Source of the DNA: DASQUK01 sp046723645
GTDB lineage: Bacteria; Actinomycetota; Acidimicrobiia; Acidimicrobiales; VFJN01
DNA length: 26,196 nt
Direction: 5' to 3'
Assembly: GCA_046723645.1 (NCBI GenBank)
Contig: JBKOUY010000175.1
Coordinates: forward strand, 1-26,196
The stretch's first letter is position 1. Each line of letters opens with the position of its first letter. Below the pieces are notes generated by a model. The model ran no database searches and was not told the DNA's origin. It saw only the letters and a program-made list of their open reading frames with translations. Positions 7,199 through 14,439 of the stretch are shown here, in pieces. Both the position numbers and the translations under genes were made by a program.

Positions 7199-8389
7199 GT
7201 GGTACGCGAGGCCACAATCCTGCACGCCGATCTCGACTCCTTCTACGCCTCGGTCGAGCAGCGAGACGACCCGCGCCTGCGCGGCCGGCCCGTCATCGTC
7301 GGCGGGGGCGTCGTGTTGGCCGCCAGCTACGAGGCCAAGGCGTTCGGCATCCGCACCCCGATGGGGGGCGGCGAGGCGCGCAGGCTGTGCCCGTGGGCGG
7401 TCGTGGTCCCGCCGCGCATGTCGGCCTACAGCGAGGCCAGCAAGGCCGTGTTCGAGGTGTTCGACCGGACCACGCCGCTCGTCGAGGGCCTGTCGATCGA
7501 CGAGGCGTTCCTCGACGTCGGTGGCCTCCGGCGGGTCTCGGGCTCCGCCCGCGAGATCGCGGTGCGGCTGCGCCGGGAGGTCGCGGAGCGGGTGGGCCTG
7601 CCCATCACGGTCGGCGTGGCCCGCACGAAGTTCCTGGCCAAGGTGGCGAGCGGCGTGGCCAAGCCCGACGGCCTCCTGGTGGTGGCGCCCGACGGGGAGC
7701 TGGACTTCCTCCATCCGCTGCCGGTCGAGCGCCTCTGGGGGGTCGGACCCGTCACGGCGGCGAAGCTCCGCAGCCGCGGCATCGCCACGGTGGGCGAGGT
7801 GGCGGGGCTCGCAGAGGCGGCGCTGGTCGCCATGCTCGGCCGGGCGTCCGGACGTCACCTCCACGCCCTGGCCCACAACCGCGACCCCCGGCCGGTCCAG
7901 GTGGGCAGGCGTCGGCACTCGATCGGGTCGCAGCACGCGCTCGGCCGCGTGCGCAAGACCAACGAGGACGTCGATGTCGCCCTGGTCGCCCTGGTCGACC
8001 GCGTCACCCGGAGGATGCGCGTCGCCGGGAGGGTCGGCCGCACGGTCGTTCTCCGGCTGCGGTTCGACGACTTCTCGCGCGCGACCCGCTCGCACACGCT
8101 GCCGCAGGCCACCGCCGCCACCCGGACGATCCTGGACACCGTGCGGGTGCTGCTCGCCGGCGCCCGACCGGCGATCGAGCACCGGGGACTGACCCTGGTC
8201 GGGGTGGCCGTCGGCAACCTCGCCGATTCCGATGCCGTCCAGCTCGCCCTGCCCTTCGCCCCCCACGGCGCCAATGCACTCGACGCGGCGCTCGACGAGG
8301 TGTGCGATCGCTTCGGGTCGGGCGCCGTGACGCGGGCGGTGCTGCTCGGGCGCGACCGGGGCCTGGACGTGCCGCTGCTGCCGGATTGA
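7199..8389 (+). CDS. dinB: DNA polymerase IV (Y-family translesion polymerase)
   Basis: This is an error-prone lesion-bypass polymerase. The palm has the catalytic aspartates in HADLDSFYASVEQ near the N-terminus and in LSIDEAFLDV near residue 100; VGVARTKFLAKVASGVAKPDG is the conserved palm/finger segment. Helix-hairpin-helix sequence follows (LWGVGPVTAAKLRSRGI), then a little-finger domain. QLALPF at about 348-353 is a sliding-clamp binding motif. From GTG 7199 the product is 396 residues. In-frame starts at 7160 (GTG) and 7181 (ATG) would add 13 or 6 residues but have no clear ribosome binding site, and the LexA-like box would then be coding, so 7199 is preferred with limited certainty. The gene is convergent with the methyltransferase, with a 34-bp gap. 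Confidence 0.93.
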   Translation: MVREATILHADLDSFYASVEQRDDPRLRGRPVIVGGGVVLAASYEAKAFGIRTPMGGGEARRLCPWAVVVPPRMSAYSEASKAVFEVFDRTTPLVEGLSIDEAFLDVGGLRRVSGSAREIAVRLRREVAERVGLPITVGVARTKFLAKVASGVAKPDGLLVVAPDGELDFLHPLPVERLWGVGPVTAAKLRSRGIATVGEVAGLAEAALVAMLGRASGRHLHALAHNRDPRPVQVGRRRHSIGSQHALGRVRKTNEDVDVALVALVDRVTRRMRVAGRVGRTVVLRLRFDDFSRATRSHTLPQATAATRTILDTVRVLLAGARPAIEHRGLTLVGVAVGNLADSDAVQLALPFAPHGANALDAALDEVCDRFGSGAVTRAVLLGRDRGLDVPLLPD

Positions 8390-8423
8390 CGTCCGCCCCC
8401 GCGGCGGGTGCCGGTCGCGGCGG

Positions 8424-9056
8424 CTACAGGGCGTGTTGGCGGATCCAGGTGTGCATGGCGATGCCCGACGCCACGCCGGCGTTGATGGAGCGGGTCGAGC
8501 CGAACATGGTGATCGAGCACACCTGCGCACAGGCGGCGCGGGCGGCGTCGGACAGTCCCGGGCCTTCCTGGCCGAACATGAGGACGCAGCGCCCCGGCAG
8601 CTCGACGGTCTCGAGCGGCGAGGAACCCGGCAGGTTGTCGATGCCGACGATGGGCAGGCCGCCGGGCTCGGCGGCGTCCGACCATCCCCGCAGGTCGTCG
8701 ACCGTGGGGTGATGGATCACGTGCTGGTAGCGCTCGGTCACCATCGCTCCCCGCCGGTTCCAGCGGCGGCGGCCGACGATGTGGACGGCCGACGCCAGGA
8801 AGGCATTGGCAGTGCGGACGACCGTGCCGATGTTCAGGTCGTGCCGCCAGTTCTCGACCGCCACGTGGAAGGGGTGCCGCCGCTTGTCGAGGTCGGCGAC
8901 GATGGCGTCGACCCGCCAGTAGCGGTAGCGGTCCACCACGTTGCGCCGGTCGCCCTCCGCCAGGAGCTCGGGGTCGAGCCGGGAATCGTCGGGCCACGGC
9001 CTCGGGTGGGGCCCGACTCCGACCCCGCCCGCACCCTCCTCAGCCGCTGCCGTCAC
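8424..9056 (-). CDS. SpoU/TrmH-family RNA 2'-O-methyltransferase
   Basis: This is a SAM-dependent SPOUT methyltransferase acting on tRNA or rRNA ribose; the exact target is unknown. The three SpoU motifs are present: ENWRHDLNIGTVVRTANAF (motif 1, with N and R), LMFGQEGPGLSD (motif 2) and the C-terminal knot FGSTRSINAGVASGIAM (motif 3). The GTG at 9056 gives 210 residues and has GGGGAG eight bases upstream; it overlaps the pspA end by 17 bases. The frame extends to a GTG at 9089, deeper in pspA, which is less likely. The first 40 residues are Gly/Pro-rich and variable. The overlap implies translation coupled to pspA. Confidence 0.9.
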   Translation of the reverse strand: MTAAAEEGAGGVGVGPHPRPWPDDSRLDPELLAEGDRRNVVDRYRYWRVDAIVADLDKRRHPFHVAVENWRHDLNIGTVVRTANAFLASAVHIVGRRRWNRRGAMVTERYQHVIHHPTVDDLRGWSDAAEPGGLPIVGIDNLPGSSPLETVELPGRCVLMFGQEGPGLSDAARAACAQVCSITMFGSTRSINAGVASGIAMHTWIRQHAL

Positions 9057-9825
9057 CTCCGGAGCTCCCCGTCCCGGTGGCACTCTCACCCGCCGTGTCG
9101 CCCGCCCCCAGCCCGAGCTCCGCCCGGATCTGCGACAGCCGGGCCTGGGCTTCGCTGTTCATCGACGCCTGCTCCACCTCGAGCATGCGGGACTCCACCG
9201 ACGACTCGGTGAGCTCCGACATCCCCTTGGCCCGGGCGTAGCGGCTCTCGATCTTGTCGCGCACCTCGTCGAGCGTCGGCACGTCCTGGCCCACCGTCTC
9301 CGACAGCGACGCCATGGCCGTGTTCATCTGCTCTTGCATCTTCGCCTGGTCGAGCTGCGACAGCAGCTTCTGGCGCTCGGCCAGCTTCTGCTGCAGCGCG
9401 GTGGAGTTCTGCTGGACGGCCCCCTTGGCCTGGTTGGCGGCGTCGGTCGACTGGAGGTGGAGCTGCTTCAGGTCCTCGACCTCGCGTTCCAGCGTGATCA
9501 GTCGGTTGGCGAAGGTCTCGGCCGTGGCCGTGTACTGCATGGCCTTCTCGGTGTCACCCTGCTTGGTCGCCTCGTCGGCCATGAGCACGGCCTGGCGGGC
9601 GTTGCCGTTGACCTTCTCGAGCTCGCCCATGGTGCGGTTGAGCCTGATCTCGGTCTGCTTCTGGTGGGCGATGACGTTGGCGGCCTGCTCCTTGAGGCGC
9701 CGATGCTGATCCTGCGCCTCGGCGATCGCCTGCTCGAGCTGGACCTTGGGGTCCGCCCGCTCCTCGAAGGACGACCCGAGCTTGGCCGTCAGATAACGCC
9801 ACCACCGCCGGAACAATTTGAGCAT
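9040..9825 (-). CDS. pspA: PspA/IM30 (ESCRT-III-like) membrane-stress protein
   Basis: This peripheral membrane protein stabilises the inner membrane under stress and forms helical assemblies. The 261-residue product is almost wholly alpha-helical and coiled-coil, beginning MLKLFRRWWRYLTAKLG (an amphipathic membrane-binding helix), followed by EERADPKVQLEQAIAEAQ, the conserved PspA start of helix 1. The last 25 residues are a Gly/Ser/Thr-rich tail. Length and order match the PspA/Vipp1 family. A TAACCT -10-like element lies six bases before the ATG, suggesting a leaderless transcript separate from murJ (47 bp upstream). No PspB/C or PspF partner is seen, as is usual in actinobacteria. Confidence 0.92.
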   Translation of the reverse strand: MLKLFRRWWRYLTAKLGSSFEERADPKVQLEQAIAEAQDQHRRLKEQAANVIAHQKQTEIRLNRTMGELEKVNGNARQAVLMADEATKQGDTEKAMQYTATAETFANRLITLEREVEDLKQLHLQSTDAANQAKGAVQQNSTALQQKLAERQKLLSQLDQAKMQEQMNTAMASLSETVGQDVPTLDEVRDKIESRYARAKGMSELTESSVESRMLEVEQASMNSEAQARLSQIRAELGLGAGDTAGESATGTGSSGGDGSG

Positions 9826-9831
9826 GCCAGC

Positions 9832-9837
9832 AGGTTA
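9832..9837 (-). promoter_or_regulatory. Possible -10 element for a leaderless pspA transcript
   Basis: On the minus strand TAACCT is followed by six bases and then the pspA ATG, so transcription starting at the usual distance would begin at or next to the start codon. No Shine-Dalgarno sequence is seen in this spacing. The -35 region is GC-rich and does not match consensus. Confidence 0.45.
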
Positions 9838-9872
9838 GGCCCCTGGCGGCGGGGGCCGGGCCCAGTGCGCTG

Positions 9873-12032
9873 TCAGCTGCGGATGCGAGCGGCCAGCCCC
9901 GCTGCCCGGCGCGACATGATCGTGGCCTCGGGCACGCCCAAACGGCGCGTGATCGCGAAATAGGCCAGGCCGGCCGGCGCCAGCACCAGGACGAGTGCCA
10001 CCAGCGACGGCAGGCCGCCGAACAGCGCCTCCGCCACCACGGCGACGACGGCGGCCGCGGCGCAGCCGGCGGCGATGGGATTGAGCCAGCGGCCGGCCAG
10101 GTGGGTGCGGCCGATGCGCCACGCCAGTGCCCTGCTCAGCATCCGGTACTCGATCCAGTCGGAGATGCTCGTGCCCAGGGCGAGCCCGACGATCCCCAGG
10201 TGGGCGATGTCGGCGGGATTGTTGCGCGCCGCCTCGGGCAACGGGCCGAAGGCGAAGATGTCGCCCCACCCCTCGATGCCGTCGGGTCCCACCACCAGCC
10301 TGTCGAGGGGGAACATGAACGCCAGCCCGATGAGCGCGGCCAGGATCACCGCCATTGCGCCCAGCCGGGCGGGTGTGCGGGCGTCGCCGAGCGCGTAGAG
10401 GCCGTTCTGCAGCAGCCGCGACGAGGTCGACGCCAGCAGGCTCATGGAGAACACCGCCAGCGTGAGCCACACGACGATCGTGTCCGACGACCTGAAGCTG
10501 CCGTGCTGGAAAGCGGCTCGCACGATCACATCGCCGACGATCATGAACATCGTGGCGCTCGGCGCCACGTACCAGGCGATGCGGGCCATCCCGTCCTCGA
10601 GCCGCAGGCGGAACTGGCGCCTGGTCTCGGGGTCGTGCACCTCGACCTCCGACAGCTCTGGCAGCTCGGCAGCGGCGACGCTCATGCCGAACAGGCCGAT
10701 CGGGAGAAGGAAGAGGACCAGCGCAAACTGGAGCGAGGCCACCGCTCCGGCGGCCAGGTAGCTGGCCAGCAGCAGGTCGACGTACCCCATGATCTGGACC
10801 ACGCCCCGGCCAACGACGACGGGCGCGAAGCGTGAGAGCACGGTGCGGACCGACGCGCTCGCGGTGTCGAGGCTGAGCCGTATGCCACCCAGCAAGCGCG
10901 ACACCGGCCCGACCTGCACCCCGAACTGCAGGACCCCACCGATGAGCACGCCCCAGGAGACCGCAATGGCGAGCGTGCGGGTGTTGCTGGTGGTCAGGCC
11001 CACGGCCACCAGGGCGGCGATCTGGGCGGCGTTCCAGAGCACCGGCGCCACGTAGGACAGGAAGAACCGGCGGTGGCTGTTGAGTACTCCCAGGCACCAC
11101 GCCGACAGCACCAGGAACCCGATGCCGGGGAAAATGATGCGGACGAGCTCGACCGTGAGGTCGTAGCGGTAGGCGTCGTCGAACCCGGGGACGAGCAGCC
11201 GGGTCAGAGGGCCGGCCGCGAGCACGCCGACGAGGCTGAGCACCCCGGCGAAGGCCACGAGCAGCCCGGCCACCGCACCGGCCACGTGTCCCGCCTCGTC
11301 CTCCCGGCCCTCGGCGCGGAGTCGCGCGTAGACGGGGATGAATGACGCCGACAGCACGCCCTCGCCGAGCAGGTTCTGCAGGAGGTTGGGGATCCGCAGC
11401 GCCGCCCGGAACGCGTCGCTGGCGGGGCCCGTGCCGAGGTAGTTGGCGATGACCGACTCGCGGACGAGCCCGGAGCAGCGGGACAGGAAGATGCCGGCGG
11501 CCACCAGCATCGACGACCGCTGGCTGCTCGGGAGCTCCTCGCGCTCCGCCACAGGCTCCCGCTCGGCCGGCGGGGTGGCCGGGGCGACCGGCCGCTCGGG
11601 CGCCTCCGGAACGACCGTCGCTCCGGCCCGCGGCCGGCCCGGCTCCTCTTCGGTCCGCCGGTGCTCGCCCGTCAGCCACGGCGCCGGCGGCTGGTTGGCA
11701 GCGCCGGGGGACTCGGCGGCCAGGCCGAAGACGTCGTCGACGACGGGGAGCTCGACGGTGGGGGCCTCGGGCTCGTACCAGCCGGGGGCGGGCGTCGCCC
11801 CCGGCGCGTCCCTGGGGCGCCGTGTCCGTCCGGCTGCGAACTGGCGGGCGTGCCGCCGGTTGGCCTCGCCGTAGTCGCGGTCGGCGTCGGGCCGCAAGCG
11901 GCCGGGCGCTCCCCCGCGTCCGCGAGACTCGGCGGGCTGCTCCGGCGGTGGGGCAGCATCCGCGGCATCGTCGGGCGGGGGGCGCTCGGCGATCCGTTCG
12001 TCGGCGGGGCGATGGTCGCGGGGCACTGTCAC
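9873..12032 (-). CDS. murJ: Lipid II flippase MurJ (MviN) with long N-terminal extension
   Basis: This integral membrane protein flips the peptidoglycan precursor lipid II across the cytoplasmic membrane. The MOP-superfamily core runs from about residue 170 to 719, with SRCSGLVRESVIANYLG, SDAFRAALRIPNLL and GEGVLSASFIPVYARL, which are the conserved first helices with the essential arginines and the family EG.. F.P signature. About 13-14 hydrophobic segments follow, the usual core size. The first 165 residues are a Pro/Arg/Glu-rich, probably disordered cytoplasmic extension ending RSSM at 175. The GTG at 12032 overlaps the upstream stop (GTGA), so murJ is coupled to the coiled-coil gene. An open frame further upstream is antisense-like and lies inside that gene. 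Confidence 0.93.
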   Translation of the reverse strand: MTVPRDHRPADERIAERPPPDDAADAAPPPEQPAESRGRGGAPGRLRPDADRDYGEANRRHARQFAAGRTRRPRDAPGATPAPGWYEPEAPTVELPVVDDVFGLAAESPGAANQPPAPWLTGEHRRTEEEPGRPRAGATVVPEAPERPVAPATPPAEREPVAEREELPSSQRSSMLVAAGIFLSRCSGLVRESVIANYLGTGPASDAFRAALRIPNLLQNLLGEGVLSASFIPVYARLRAEGREDEAGHVAGAVAGLLVAFAGVLSLVGVLAAGPLTRLLVPGFDDAYRYDLTVELVRIIFPGIGFLVLSAWCLGVLNSHRRFFLSYVAPVLWNAAQIAALVAVGLTTSNTRTLAIAVSWGVLIGGVLQFGVQVGPVSRLLGGIRLSLDTASASVRTVLSRFAPVVVGRGVVQIMGYVDLLLASYLAAGAVASLQFALVLFLLPIGLFGMSVAAAELPELSEVEVHDPETRRQFRLRLEDGMARIAWYVAPSATMFMIVGDVIVRAAFQHGSFRSSDTIVVWLTLAVFSMSLLASTSSRLLQNGLYALGDARTPARLGAMAVILAALIGLAFMFPLDRLVVGPDGIEGWGDIFAFGPLPEAARNNPADIAHLGIVGLALGTSISDWIEYRMLSRALAWRIGRTHLAGRWLNPIAAGCAAAAVVAVVAEALFGGLPSLVALVLVLAPAGLAYFAITRRLGVPEATIMSRRAAGLAARIRS

Positions 12033-12841
12033 TCGGTGGGGCCGCCGGCGGCGAGCCCATGCTGTGCCGTGCCGCTGGTTTCCTCCAGGGCCTGGCGCAG
12101 CGACTCCATCTCGGTGACCAGGGCGTCGACGTCGGTGCCCAGTCCCTCCACGGAGGCGTCGGCGCTGGCGTGCGCCGACAGCTCCAGCGTCCGGGCGACC
12201 GCCTCGTCGAGACGGGCGTCGAGCATCCGCAGCTCGGAGTGCGCCTGGCCGATGACCCTGTCCAGCCGCTCGGCGGTTGCCCGCTGTGCCCCGAGCGACT
12301 CCGCCACCCTGGCCAGCGCCGGGTCGGGCGGCGACGCGGCGTCGGCCCCCGCGCCGGCAGCCTGCGAGCCGGCTCCCTGCGCGTCGGCGATCTCCGCGAG
12401 CTGGCGATCGACGTCGGCCACATCGATGCCGCGGCGGGCCTCCACCAGCGTCTGCCCGCGCTTGGCGATCAGCCAGCACTCTTCGACGCCCGTGTGCATG
12501 CGGGCTGCGATCTCCGCCAGGTGGTCGCGGAGCGGTCCGGGGCGGGTCCGCCCCACGGCCTCGTTCATCCGGTTGCGCGCCTGGAGCGCTTCCTGCACAT
12601 AGCGGCGCCAGGGTTCCTGGAGCGTGAACGGATCGATGCGCTCGCGCCGGTCGCGCGGGATCGAGAGCGCGACCTTGCCGGCCCAGGCGGCGACTCCCAG
12701 CGGCAGTGCGGCTACCAGCGGCACACCGGCGACGATGGTGACCGCAGCCACGGCGCCACCCAGCAGGATGCCGAGCGGGGACGTGATCGCCCGGGCCACC
12801 TGGCGGGTGAAGAACCGGTCACGCAACGAAGTCCCGGCCAT
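12029..12841 (-). CDS. Membrane-anchored coiled-coil protein of unknown function
   Basis: I do not recognise a family. The 270-residue protein has two adjacent hydrophobic stretches near 18-38 and 41-58 (LGILLGGAVAAVTIVAGVPLVAA and on), likely a membrane hairpin, then a positively charged linker (IPRDRRERIDPF) and a long alpha-helical, heptad-rich region from about 75 to 255 interrupted by an Ala/Gly/Pro-rich loop near 155-172. It contains a conserved-looking WRRYVQEALQARNRM segment. The stop overlaps the murJ start (TGA within GTGA), so the two are translated together and it may work with MurJ in the envelope, which is inference. The ATG lies 11 bases after a TAGCCT -10-like element. Confidence 0.75.
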   Translation of the reverse strand: MAGTSLRDRFFTRQVARAITSPLGILLGGAVAAVTIVAGVPLVAALPLGVAAWAGKVALSIPRDRRERIDPFTLQEPWRRYVQEALQARNRMNEAVGRTRPGPLRDHLAEIAARMHTGVEECWLIAKRGQTLVEARRGIDVADVDRQLAEIADAQGAGSQAAGAGADAASPPDPALARVAESLGAQRATAERLDRVIGQAHSELRMLDARLDEAVARTLELSAHASADASVEGLGTDVDALVTEMESLRQALEETSGTAQHGLAAGGPTE

Positions 12842-12852
12842 AGGTCCCGATC

Positions 12853-12858
12853 AGGCTA
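12853..12858 (-). promoter_or_regulatory. Possible -10 element for the coiled-coil gene and murJ
   Basis: TAGCCT on the minus strand is a TANNNT match 11 bases before the ATG at 12841, implying a very short leader. It lies in the 98-bp gap behind the ABC importer operon. A weak CTGGAC lies about 17 bp upstream. Confidence 0.4.
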
Positions 12859-12939
12859 GGCGCCCTCAGCCGGCAGTCCAGTCATGCCTGGGACCCATAG
12901 TCGGTGGCCGCCGCCACGCCGGCGGGAGCGAGGGCCGAA

Positions 12940-14412
12940 CTAGTCGCCGGCGTAGCGCTCGAGCGACTGGGTGACCTCATCCTGGGCGGTGGTCAGCGCG
13001 CTCTCGACGTCGTCGCCGCTCAGGAGCACGCCCTCGATGGCGTTCTCGAGGTTGTCCGTGAAGTCGGTGTAGGGGCCGATGAGCGGGCCGGGCTCGTCGG
13101 GGTCGGCGGCCGCGAGCTGGTCGACGGCGGGCTTGATGAGCACGCCGGCAACCTGGTCCTTCCAGAAGGCCTGCACGTCGGGTTCGTCGGCGACCGTCTT
13201 GACGATCGGCAGGTAGCTGCCCCGGAGGTGCCATTCCTTGGCGTTCTCGGGCTGGAGCATGAACTCGAGGAACTTCCACGCGCCCGCCTGCTCCTCGGGC
13301 GGTGCCGTGTTCACGATGAAGAAGCCGCCCCCACCAGGGTGGACCTGCCCGGCCGACTGCAACCCCGGGAACGGCCCGGTGCCGGGCACGAGCTGCGTGC
13401 GGTCGACGAGCGACGCGTCGAACTCGGCCCCGACGTCCGCCGCCGTGAGATTCCCGCCGAGGGCCTCGGCGATGTTGACGGCGGCCCCCGACGTCTCGAT
13501 GAGCATCGAGGATTGCTGCGTCGCCAGCGCCAGGTACTGGTCGATGCCGCCCTCGGTACTGGCGAACACGTTGACCAACCCCTCGTCGTTCATCCGCTTC
13601 ACGAGTGCGAGCGCGTCGCGGGCCTCGGGGGAATCGAACGTGGCCTCGTTGGCCTGGCCGTCGTGCCCGTTGTTGTTGTTGACGACGTCGATGCCATCGC
13701 CGCTCAGCCAGTTCTCGAAGACTGTGGCGCTGATCTTGAAGGCCCAGGGCTTGTCGGAGACCCCGGCAGCCTTCAGCTTCTTGGCCTGCTCGTAGATTTC
13801 CTCGAGCGTCTTGGGTGGCGCCGTGGGGTCGAGACCCGCCTTCACCCAGTGGGCCTTGTTGTAGTAGAGGACCTGCGACGACACGTTGGCGTAGCCGGCG
13901 TACAGCACCCCGTCCACCGAGTACGCCGAGCGCACCGCGGGCTCGATGTTCGTGATGTCGTAGCCCGCCGCCTCCATGCACGACTGCGCCGGGAGGATCA
14001 GGCCGCCGTCCGCCAGCACCTGCAGCTGCGTGTTCTCCAGCAGCACGACGTCGGGGAGCTGGTCGGTGTTCGCCGACGCCGCGCTCTCGAACTTCCGGTA
14101 GACCTCCGCGTATGAGGTGCCCTGGTCGCTGGCGGACACGTGCACCTTGGCCTGGCTGGCGTTGAAGGCTTCGACCATGTGCTCCATGGTCTCCTTCGTG
14201 ACGCCGCCGATGCCGCCGTACCACAGGGTCACCTCGACGGGGCCCGTGGCGTCGTCGAGGGCGTCGAGAGGGCACTCCGGCAGCGCCGCCCCGCCGCCGG
14301 TCTCGACGTCGGCCGCCTCGCCCGATCCCGACGTCGGCGGGTCGCTGCAGGCGGCCGCCATCAGTCCCGCCGCCACCAGCACCACCGCCACTGCCTTGCG
14401 TTGCCGCGCCAT
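12940..14412 (-). CDS. ABC sugar-binding lipoprotein, copy A (last gene of operon)
   Basis: This is an extracellular solute-binding protein of the family-1 (CUT1, MalE/UgpB-like) type, 490 residues. The signal peptide (MARQRK then a hydrophobic run) ends in the lipobox AAAC with lipid-anchored C22, followed by a Ser/Gly/Glu-rich linker. The mature part has the class features: LWYGG strand, a helix with NASQAKVHV, LPDVVLLENTQLQVLADGG, and VLYYNKAHWVKAGLDP. A GGAGGA Shine-Dalgarno sits four bases before ATG 14412; the open frame continues seven codons upstream but lacks this. It is over half identical by eye to the preceding gene and the same length, 27 bp downstream, so it is a tandem duplicate. 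The ligand is unknown; a carbohydrate is likely. Confidence 0.92.
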   Translation of the reverse strand: MARQRKAVAVVLVAAGLMAAACSDPPTSGSGEAADVETGGGAALPECPLDALDDATGPVEVTLWYGGIGGVTKETMEHMVEAFNASQAKVHVSASDQGTSYAEVYRKFESAASANTDQLPDVVLLENTQLQVLADGGLILPAQSCMEAAGYDITNIEPAVRSAYSVDGVLYAGYANVSSQVLYYNKAHWVKAGLDPTAPPKTLEEIYEQAKKLKAAGVSDKPWAFKISATVFENWLSGDGIDVVNNNNGHDGQANEATFDSPEARDALALVKRMNDEGLVNVFASTEGGIDQYLALATQQSSMLIETSGAAVNIAEALGGNLTAADVGAEFDASLVDRTQLVPGTGPFPGLQSAGQVHPGGGGFFIVNTAPPEEQAGAWKFLEFMLQPENAKEWHLRGSYLPIVKTVADEPDVQAFWKDQVAGVLIKPAVDQLAAADPDEPGPLIGPYTDFTDNLENAIEGVLLSGDDVESALTTAQDEVTQSLERYAGD

Positions 14413-14439
14413 CGTTCCTCCGGTCCTTGCCACGGGGGA

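Noticed and set aside
8390..8423. GC-rich short gap between dinB and the methyltransferase as a terminator
   Set aside because: No stable stem with a T-tract on either strand could be shown.
6044..8530. Antisense frame of more than 800 codons opposite the hydrolase and dinB
   Set aside because: The translation is low-complexity and runs against three well-supported genes.
9835..12423. Minus-strand frame of over 800 codons in another register across murJ
   Set aside because: The murJ register contains all the MurJ motifs; this frame is Arg/Pro-rich filler.
12842..12939. Terminator after the ABC importer operon
   Set aside because: Only a 5-bp GC stem without a T-tract is visible.
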